64,000 nucleotides of DNA, from contig NC_068939.1 of NCBI RefSeq assembly GCF_016801865.2, forward strand, positions 121,197,671 through 121,261,670, in the 5' to 3' direction. Both the position numbers and the translations under genes were made by a program. The stretch comes from Culex pipiens pallens (Eukaryota; Arthropoda; Insecta; Diptera; Culicidae). Shown piece after piece: positions 55,434 to 64,000 of this stretch (positions within the stretch are counted from its first letter, which is position 1; every line of letters begins with the position of its first letter). Under the pieces are notes generated by a model. That model made no database searches. It saw nothing but the letters and a program-made list of their open reading frames with translations, and was not told where the DNA came from.

Positions 55434-57522
55434 GGTCATTCCACTTGAAGCGGATCAGCATTTGAAAATTACCATCTCCGATTCTGCTCAAATTTGACAG
55501 AGCTGTTGAGACTATCAAAACATTCAAAAATAACGAATTTCATCCAAATCGGACCACCCCCTCCATTTTTGTACCCTCCCAAAAAATCGACATTTTGGCG
55601 ATTTTTGAGCGCAACCTCTATCTTCAAACGACGATAACTCAGGAACCACAAATCTTAGAGGGTCGGTCTTAGACTCAATTTTGAAGGAAATTGGACGTAG
55701 AATTCATTTCTGTGATCAAAATTTAGAATAAAATATTTTATCTACCTGTATTGCGCAATTGAAAACTTTAAATAACCGTATCTCAAAACGGCCCTATTTA
55801 TTTTTTAAATTTGACCTCACCATCGTATTCCCCGTCCGATTTTACATAAGAATCACTTATCGACAGAAAGGAATATGTTTCATTCCAGAGATATCGAATT
55901 TTAAAGATTTGAGTATTTGAGATTACCTAAATTAGCTACACTCGCCGCATATGCTAGAAGCACTCAGTAGTGCTAATCAATAATTACTACCTGGTGTTCT
56001 GTAAGATGAATTATTTTTATAATTTTATACGATTTTGAGATAATCAATACCTTGAACAATCTATTTTTTGTTTAAGGAATATTTATTAGGTAATTTTTAA
56101 TGCACTGTTTTTCCTGATCACAGTGTCATTGAACCATATTAAGTAAAATTTGAACTTTTAATATTTATTTGCAAATGCTACAACGTTTTTACAATATATT
56201 TAAAAAAAAAAACATTTTTCTATTGTTTTCATATTTTTCCTAATTCCTCATTCCTTCCCACTTAATCAAATTATTTCTTTTATTTGAAGCAAGAACAAAT
56301 GTAGAGCTGGCTGTAGTAGATGAAATAATTCTCATGGGTTCTAGAACTTTTGCCATGTGCGGTAGCGAAATAGTGCCATTCAGCAAAAACCCAAAAATCT
56401 GCCTTACGGTTTGAAAGATTGATCATATTAAACCGATTTTTATATTGTGAGCCAGTTTCATCTGAATAATTGTTTTTTTCAATTCTGGTACATTTAATTT
56501 CAAAAACAAAACCATATACTTCTGATACATGTGGACAGCAGCTGTATCGTCTTCCAAGATTTCTAAATGGTTGACAAACAAAAAAAAAAGATTATTGTTC
56601 GGACGGTGTCGAAATTGACACAATTGAATTTGATCAACTTTCCAGAAATCCTCCTCCTTAATCATGCTTCACGAGAGTTTTATTCATGTTGATTCATAAT
56701 TTTTAATTTCATAATTTCTAAAGTGTTACTTACAAGATCAATTGCAATTTCCTGCTAGCTCTGCGGGAATTCCATTCTGCCCTGTATTGCGTGTCGTTCT
56801 TGCTCTGTCCTGTGGGCTAGCACACAAGTTCACCGTATACTATTTTTTTTTTAATTTAAGATTATACAGCAGTTTCCTACAGTGGTGTACATTCATTTTT
56901 TGCCTAATTTGCTAATGATTATTTGGGATGAAATCTTATTTCAATAAATAACCAGGTAGCAGTTATTGATCAGCGCGCCCGAGTGCTTCTAGCAGATGCG
57001 GCAAATAAAGCAAATACAGGTAATTTAAAATACTTAAAACTTTAAAATTCGATATCTCTGGAACGAAACATATTCCTTTCTGTCGATAAGTGATTCTTAT
57101 GTAAAATCGGACGGGGAATACGATGGTGAGTTCAAAATAAAAAATAAATAAATAGGGCTGTTTTGAGATACGGCTATTTAAAGTTTTCAGTTGCACAATA
57201 AGGTAGAAAAAATATTTTAATCTGAATTTTGAGCACGGAAATGGATTCTACGTCCAATTTCCTACAAAATTGAGTCTAAGACTGACCCTCTAAGATTTGT
57301 GGTTCCTGAGTTATCGTCGTTTGAAGATAGCGGTTTCGCTCAAAAATCGCCAAAATGACGATTTTTTGGGTGGGTACAAAAATGGAGGGGCTGGTCCGAT
57401 TTGGATGAAATTCGGGATTTTTGCATGTTTTGATAGTCTCAACAGCTCTGCCAAATTTGAGCAGAATCGGAGATGGTAATTTTCAAATTTGCATTTTTTC
57501 TTGCACACTTCAGGTGGAATGG
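55434..57522. mobile_element. 2.1-kb foldback element with arms of about 560 bp
   Basis: GGTCATTCCACTTGAAG on the left mirrors CTTCAGGTGGAATGGTC on the right. Arms (about 55434-56005 and 56950-57522) include TTACCATCTCCGATTCTGCT, CTCTAAGATTTGTGGTTCCT (right) with its inverse on the left, and GAAACATATTCCTTTCTGTC. The centre of about 0.95 kb is AT-rich with no recognised frame. The mirrored 60-codon frames are by-products. Confidence 0.8.
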
Positions 57523-57645
57523 TCTTTATTAATCTTTCTTATAATAATGTCTTTATTAATCTTTCTTATAATAACTAAATTTATTTTACATGCTAAGTGG
57601 TATGGCTTAATGCTTTTCATCTTTGTTGTATTTTTCGTTTTATTA

Positions 57646-57866
57646 TTAACCCCTTCCCGCCCAGAGCAAAATCGAGATTTTTTACGTTTTACCTTGCCAA
57701 TTTTTACTTACTTGACCAAATTGGATGAAATTTGAATTAAAATAAGGAAACACCCTAAACAGTGCAAGAAGAAACAATTCAATTCATTCAATATTTTTCG
57801 AGAAATTTAATTTTGAAGTAAAAAATTAGTGGTGCTCTGGTGCAACCATGGGCGTTAGAGGGTTAA
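57646..57866. mobile_element. Second TTAA-flanked MITE family, 213 bp
   Basis: TTAA at 57646-57649 and 57863-57866. Ends CCCCTTCCCGCCCA and TGGGCGTTAGAGGG are imperfect inverted repeats resembling, but distinct from, the 617-bp family. It lies directly against the 3' tail of the minus-strand gag pseudogene. Confidence 0.65.
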
Positions 57867-58021
57867 CTGATCACATTTATTTTATTTATTCAAATTGTTT
57901 TACATTTTTGAATTGAATAGAATACATTTGGGTAAAATTTAAAAAAATAAAAACACTGTAGCAACTTATCCTAACTTAAAACTAGAATAAACAACTAAAT
58001 TCATTGAAATATTCAACATCA

Positions 58022-59197
58022 TTAGAACGAGTAAACTACGAACTGTATTTTAAGATGAATGCTCCAAGAGTTCTTACTTGTTCCTGGCGAGTTTGGTGTT
58101 GTCATCTCGATGAAAATGTTCAAAAGTTCTTGTGGTGAAAACAGGTCACTACTGCCTTCATCCGTTGATGCTGGTTGGTTTTCCTTTGGTTGCTGACTGA
58201 AGCCAGGAGGTGATGTATTCTCTGCAACTTTTTGCCACTGATTCAATTGCAATGGCTGCAGATTTGGAACCACTCGAGCAGATCCAGGAAAATTCACGTC
58301 CGTGAAAGTTGGTGGTGTTTTGCGACGATTTGGTTGGTGCCTCGTCGTCGCTTGCTGCCGAATTTTTACAAACTCAGCTCGTTTTGGGCAGCTTCGATTC
58401 TTGGTCGAATGGTCGCCACCGCAATTGAAGCATTTCGCTTCGATGTTCTCGTTGATTGTGTTGCAAGCTTGAGTTTTGTGCTCACCTCCACAGGTTGCAC
58501 AACGACTCTTGATGGAACAGTTCCTTCCACCATGTCCAAATTGCAAACAGTTCGAACACTGTGTCACGTCACGGTGCACTGGACGATAACGTTCCCAAGT
58601 CACGATGATGTTGTAAATTGCCCAGAACTGCCTTCAGCTCAGACGGCGTTGTTGATCCAGGTACAGTTGACCACGATACTTGATGTCCTTGTTGTGTCAC
58701 GTCATCTTGAAGACTTTGATCACGTTCAACTTAAGAGTTTTTAGCTCTTCTTTCAGCACACTCCCATCCATGTCGTACAGGCCACGGAGGACCTGTTTCA
58801 TGGGGCGTTTATCTGGATCGTCATGGCTGTAGTATTCAATCTTTGTTTTGTTCAAGAAATCCCGTACGTAGTTGTTATCCTTTCTGCTAGGTAGCAGAAT
58901 TTTGAATACATCAGCACACAAGCGAATGGAAGCTCGTAAAGCATCAGATTTGATAAACCCGGTCAGCCACTTTCGCACCGAATCCGATGACGATGTTTTC
59001 ACAAAAATTTCCCGTCGTTCAAATTTTTCCCTCTCGCTCACGTCCACAGGGAGGGTAGCGAACTGGTTTCCAGACCAATTTTAAGCGCCCTTGCTCAAAC
59101 TGCCTGGCTTTGCAGGTAGCGCTTCGGCATTCTTTAGCTTCTTCAAATCTGCCGATCCTGCTGGTGAGGACTGCCTCTTTTTCTTGCAGTGAGGCAT
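58022..59197 (-). pseudogene. Decayed gag-like ORF1 of a second non-LTR retroposon family
   Basis: A single minus-strand frame starting at ATG 59197 aligns with the gag-like protein at 14356-15765 in domain order: Lys-rich N-terminus, a central domain (58.7-59.05 kb), then three zinc knuckles (CX2CX4HX4C, CX2CX3HX4C, CX2CX3HX6C) between about 58560 and 58390. Three in-frame stops break it: TAA at 59083-59081, TGA at 58699-58697 and TGA at 58636-58634. All segments stay in one frame, so decay is by point mutation. The C-terminus appears frameshifted near 58100. The sequence diverges strongly from the 14-kb element, so it is a separate family. No polymerase frame follows; a short AATAAATAAAATAAA-type tail ends near 57867. 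Confidence 0.8.
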
Positions 59198-59418
59198 TTT
59201 TGCACTTTTTAGCACTTTTCAGGAACTAATCCTCAAGGGAATGATTATTAATAGCTTATTTAAGTTATAACATGTCTTATGCTATAAAATTTTGTTTTCT
59301 TTGCTAGTTTGTCATTTTAAAGCTCATGAAAAGTATCACAAAATGTCTTGAACATAATGCCCGCTATGCTGCTGTTTTTGAAAACTTTATAAATTTCTAT
59401 TCTGTTACAAAATACGTA

Positions 59419-60329
59419 GGGGAAATATACCCATTTTAATCACTCTAAGACGTTCGACCGATTCTCATCACTTTTGCCGTTTTCCGCTATTAAATCAACA
59501 TTTTCACCTTTGTGTAAGCTTAGTCTCTAATATCAGTGGGATTTCTTTCATTTTTATTCCTTTAGCACAGAACGACACCATTTTCACTCCAAAATATATA
59601 TTCTAAGATTTTTCTTAATCTTATTTTAACATTTTCACTATGCTTCTAAGATATGCCCCGTGGCATTTTGGTTGAATCTGTGCATCGTAGCACTTACACC
59701 GAAATAATCAACTCCAACTCCCAACTGCAACTCTCTCCTAATTTCAACTACCCCATTTCAACTGCCCTGATTCTAAATCTAACTTAGGCTTTTATACTCC
59801 GAAGCGTTTTTAGTCAAGACGCATCCGCAATATTCATCTCTACGGGAGTAGCTCAGCCACGTGCGTTTTGACTACACCGCGTTGATCTTGAAATCTTTCT
59901 GCTCGAAAATTCTCAGCAGGGATCCTGGCACAGTTCATGACCCTTCTGTTTTCGCTTTGTGCTTTCCTTCCATCCTCCTACTGTGTTTATTTATGTCTTA
60001 ACCTACGTGCTCCTAGAAATATGACACTTGACTCGTGTCAACATGTGTTAATGTGTGCATCTGAAGATGTTGCACTTCGACTGATTGTAAAGACCAATGT
60101 TCTTCTGTCAAATTCTTCCCTGTTGGTCGAACTAAAAATCTAAAATTATATTCTGATTAACTGAGGGTCGCTACAGATGTATCATCAATGGAGAGTTGCA
60201 TGCTCACTTTTATTTGAGTTATTTATTACTTTGGAACAGTCAAAAACACTTAATAAAAGCTGTAATTCATGATCAAAGTGCTGATAGGCCGATAAAAGAA
60301 ATAGGTTGAGAAAGGGTATAGTTCCCCTA
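59419..60329. mobile_element. 0.9-kb inverted-repeat element (AGGGGAA.TATACCC ends)
   Basis: TAGGGGAAATATACCCATTT on the left mirrors AAAGGGTATAGTTCCCCTA on the right. Shortened or partial relatives are at 28614-28810 and about 7270. The interior is non-coding; the 68-codon frame at 59937-60143 has no motif. The superfamily is unassigned because the duplication could not be fixed (TACAAAA occurs on both sides, but not flush). Confidence 0.6.
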
Positions 60330-60879
60330 TACAAAAAAAAACAGTTCATGCACAATCTATCCATTGAAGTAGATTTGATTTTTTGATAATTTCCTATGTT
60401 AGTATTAACTTTTTGCTCTCAGTTTTTTTTTTTAATAATGTTATGGTGGTTAATTTGAATTTGTTTCAGCGATCAGTAGAACAATATCGGAACAACAACT
60501 CGGATCGTTTCTGCATACATTTTTTCGATTTTCCCCATATAAACTTCAACGACAAAAAGCGACCCCTAAACTTAAACAAATTGACTCGAAATTGCCACAG
60601 ATACTTATTTTGCCCAAGGAATTGAATCAGAGGGTGTCCCGGATGTCAATTTTTTTTATTGTCACCCTAGTGTATCCTTCATCATATGTGTTCTTTGCAA
60701 TTTTCAAAAATATGATAAATTGAGAAAGCTGCATATAAACAGATGTGGCCTCAAAACTTCACTAGGCATCAGTTCAATTTGTAAGCAAATGTATGAATAA
60801 CAAATTTCCAGCCCGCTATCGCTTTCGAAATTTAATTTTGACCCTCAGGGACAAAAGATAGGGCACCCTTGATCCAACT
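60330..60879. other. AT-rich non-coding sequence
   Basis: Nothing recognised, apart from short GTCACCCTAG (60660) and GGGCACCCTTGATCC words that may be transposon ends. Confidence 0.35.
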
Positions 60880-61310
60880 AGACCCTAGTTAATATTATGA
60901 AGTTCAGAAAAGAACTTCAAAGGTTATGCTTTAAAAACGATTTTAGCTAAACTTCGGAAGATTGTACAAAGGGTGGTTTTTGTAAGAAACCCCGTCATGC
61001 TATACATTTTTAGAAAGGTATTTAAAAAACCTTTTCAACGAGCCCACAGTTTAAGATCTGACAACCCTATCAAAAGTTATAACCATGGGTCGTTGGATGG
61101 GTAATCAAGAGATCTTTCCAAAGAGTCCAAAAGATTGAAAAGCTGACAACCCTATAAGTACTTTAGAGTTTTTAATTCACTTTTCTAGGCCGGATCTTAG
61201 ATAATTTCATAAAATAAGTGTAATTTATTCAATTTTTTTAGGCACTTCAGTGTATTCACATTATGAATGTAAGGAAGCCACCAACAACCTAAAGGTGGAT
61301 TAACTGTCCC
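60880..61310 (+). repeat. Interspersed repeat family F, copy
   Basis: GGTGGTTTTTGTAAGAAAC, AGAAAGGTATTT, GATCTGACAACCCTATCAAA, GGCCGGATCTTAGAT and AACCTAAAGGTGGATTAA follow the order of 16.4-16.85 kb. Confidence 0.6.
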
Positions 61311-64000
61311 AAATTTTCAAAGTCTGATGTTTCCAAAAGGGCAGTGAATGACTAAGATGGTTTCAGCTGCCAGAAATAAATGAATTAACAAAAATAACGA
61401 TATTCCAAAAACTTATGGTTTGATTATGAATTTTATACTTTGGTTAATTGAATCAGAATTTTTTTGATTTCTTGGTTCAAGTCGTTGCAGTTGGTCGCGC
61501 AAAAAGATCATTTTTGACAGATAATAACATTGCGGAAAAAATCCTAAAAGCAATATCGTTATAATGGTGTACATTTGTGTTAATTTTTATAAACATTTGT
61601 TTTTTTCGAAAAGCTGAAAAAAATCTCTACTATTTTTTTTTTTGGACTTCGAAAGTTGGGAAATACTTGCTTAGATAGAGCATGTTTTCCAATTTGCCTT
61701 AAATTTACAACTGACAATATATCTCAGAAACTATTGGCACGAGCTTCAATGTTGATTAATGAAACCTTTTAGAATGATCCAATCCTTCGAATATGCATAT
61801 TTTCAAAATTTCAAAATCAATTCCATGCCTGATTTTTTAAATAGTTAAAACCCTTTGTGTTATAAACACATTTGTTGTATGTTTTAAAATTGACCGATTT
61901 TTTCTACCTTTTCTTATTTTAACGAACTTTTTGACTTATAGTTTTGTTTCGAATGTTTAAAAAGTCGTTACAAAAAATAATTTTAAAATGTTGAATAATT
62001 TTAAGATGAATTGATTGGAAATAATTTAAAATACATTTTCCTGCGTTGATAATCATTTGAAATTTTAATGTTTCTGTTAAAATTAGATTTTTGAAATATA
62101 ATGACAGCAGTATCAGCTCGTAATCACCGAAAAATAGCTCCACTTTTGCATCAAACACTTATTCTTAAAATTACATTTGCTTCCACGAATCAATTTCACC
62201 AAATTGAATTATCCCATTTGTCTGAAGAAGAAGAAATAAAAAACCTTCCCACAAGGACATTCGCAAGAGGATCAAAAGAACCACACTGCATAAGTCGCTT
62301 CCATTTTTTTTTTTGTTGCAAATCGATGCGATGTTTCTTGGAATGGAACAACCAAATCAGATGGAGCAACAAAAAAAGCAACCGAATGAAATGAGCGTGC
62401 TTCCTAATAAGAGAGAGATAAACCGGATTTGGGTTTGCAAATTGGTGAACTTTTTTATTCTGGGATTACCCGCGAGCCACGTGGTGGATGACGAGTAATG
62501 TTTTCAAGAATTTGTTGCGATTTCAATCTGCTTGTAAAACAAGGTGAGGTCTTTTGCATGCTATAAATAAATTGAAAGATACTTTTTCCATTACGGAATA
62601 CTGCTGACCCATTAAAGTTAATGGAAGTTCATGCAAATAATTTCGTAACGACCAATCATGCTGAGATTACTTGACTGTGAGAAATTTTTATCGATTTGTG
62701 AGATAAATTTTATCACTGCGGGTAAACAGCGCCAATAAATTAAGGTATTGCAAACTGGTTTTGGATGAGTCTTTTGAAGAAGAAAAAAAAACTGGTCGCA
62801 AACGGTTTCATAAATTGCCTCACCGCTGACTTGGTAGAATTTGGACCGGCAGAATCTTCCACGACCCCGGACAGAGACTACTATCCGTATCACAGTGGAG
62901 CGTTGTCGCCTTGCCACAAATTATGGAAATGATGGCTTGAAATTAGCATACACCGTGATTTGCATAAATTGACCCACTTTCGACGAGTTGGCTGAATTCC
63001 GGCCATCACCGCCGCCGCCGTAGGTGACAGACATCGGACACGGGCGGCCACTTTCGGCTACTGTGAACACAGATTGTAATTCGATGCCTTTTGAATCTTT
63101 TTTTTTTTTTTGCTTAAATTTGCTATGAACAAAGGAGAGAAAGATACCATAATGGCGGTCTCTTTCTGACAGATGTGTCAACCGCCATTATGGCAAACAT
63201 AAAAAGCAGAATTGTGCGAATTTGGAATTCTTTTTGGCCCCCAAAAAAAACCAAAATCACACCTGAGACCAAGAAGAAACCCCAGCAGATTGACACGTCC
63301 AATTGGAATCTCCCCCTCCGCCCCAGACCAAATGAGATGCAAATGTTTGTGCAAATGAAGTGTCAGCGATGCTTATCACCTGCCTGGCTGTGAGGTGAGT
63401 TCTGGTCGTGAGTTGACAAATTAGTTGATTGAGCGTCCGGGACACATGTCCGCCTGCTTGCCGAAACCGACTACTAATTGGTCATGATGATACCACTGTG
63501 AGGAGCTGATAAATGCTGCCAAGTGGCGAGATAGGCGATCTCTGTCTATATAATCAATCAAATCGGTGTCGGCTACTACTGGCGTGTGCGGGGTGGCGTT
63601 AGGTTTTGGAATACATTAGCGTGTGGCTATTTTTGAATCTTTCAATAGGCGGTTGAGATGGGTGACGAGGTTGAGAGGAGCTGGATAATTACTAACTCTA
63701 GTTGTAATTATGTTTATCAGTGATTCCACGGCAAACCAACAGGATCCAGATCAAAAGTTCTTCGATATTGCTCAAATTCGGGAGTCCCTTAACAAAAATA
63801 ATTAGACCCGTATTTTTTTGTTTGGTGATTTCGGAGGTCCTAATTGGGCGATAAAAAATGTGTTTTCAACGATTTCCGCAGAAAAAAAAAGTTTCAAAAA
63901 ATCATATTTCTGGAATATCTTAACCAATTTCAGATCGACAAAACGATAACCGGAAATCGGTATATCGATCATGGTGCTTTATGTTCAATTAATATACTGA
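61311..64000. other. Unrecognised region at the window end
   Basis: No gene recognised. It contains a 13-bp-stem inverted repeat at 63147-63193 and a good plus-strand splice donor GAG|GTGAGT at 63394/63395 with no assignable exon. The open frames (62101-62394, 62921-63181 minus, 63175-63393) show no family features. Confidence 0.35.
63147..63193. repeat. Perfect 13-bp inverted repeat
   Basis: CCATAATGGCGGT (63147-63159) and ACCGCCATTATGG (63181-63193) are exact reverse complements around a 21-nt loop. Each arm contains GCCAT/ATGGC words of the Pho/YY1 type, so paired protein sites are as likely as a hairpin. Confidence 0.7.

Noticed and set aside
63175..63393. A 72-codon plus frame next to a GTGAGT donor
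   Set aside because: The frame stops at the donor and shows no motif. The donor is more plausibly used, if at all, by an untranslated exon.
1..64000. CRISPR arrays, operons, integrated viruses, reverse transcriptase or transposase genes
   Set aside because: No regularly spaced repeat/spacer structure, no polycistronic gene order, no capsid, envelope or polymerase-like frame, and no RT or DDE-type frame was seen on either strand among the available open frames.

Overview
This window reads as non-coding, transposon-rich insect chromatin. The sequence is AT-rich, has no operons, ribosome-binding sites or long conserved host genes, and is packed with short inverted-repeat elements, tRNA-derived SINEs and non-LTR retrotransposon ORF1 (gag-like) genes. 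The repeat styles and their density suggest a dipteran, most likely a culicine mosquito of the Culex or Aedes kind. The species call is inference from general familiarity, because no host gene in the window is recognisable enough to fix it.

Layout. 0-9 kb: degenerate AGTAATTC repeats, hairpin repeats, a tRNA-derived SINE, a TTAA-flanked MITE and a 0.73 kb (TTTTTG)n array. 9-20 kb: two hAT-type MITEs with exact 8-bp target duplications, a possible first coding exon of a mitochondrial-carrier-like gene (minus strand, about 11.8 kb), and the main find, a complete 1.76 kb retroposon that encodes only a zinc-knuckle gag-like protein and has no polymerase. A 5'-truncated sister copy lies at 19.5-20.05 kb. 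20-35 kb: a foldback element, a TATA+Inr promoter candidate at 22.39-22.43 kb, three long hAT-type MITEs with CCCGGG-rich ends and 8-bp duplications, two dimeric tRNA-like SINEs, and a tandem repeat of about 164 bp interrupted by a TTAA MITE. 35-45 kb: mostly unrecognised sequence, with a foldback and a SINE nested in another repeat. 45-58 kb: a cluster of large foldback (near-palindromic) elements, a SINE with a 15-bp duplication, and two TTAA MITEs. 58-64 kb: a decayed minus-strand gag pseudogene, a 0.9 kb inverted-repeat element and unrecognised sequence.

How it fits together. Almost every transposable element here is non-autonomous: no reverse transcriptase, endonuclease or transposase reading frame was found. 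The SINEs and gag-only retroposons would need a LINE polymerase from elsewhere, and the MITEs and foldbacks would need hAT-, piggyBac- and mariner-type transposases from elsewhere. The few host signals (core promoter, isolated splice donors, one candidate exon) are compatible with the window lying in large introns or between genes. Boundaries are exact where target-site duplications could be read and otherwise approximate.
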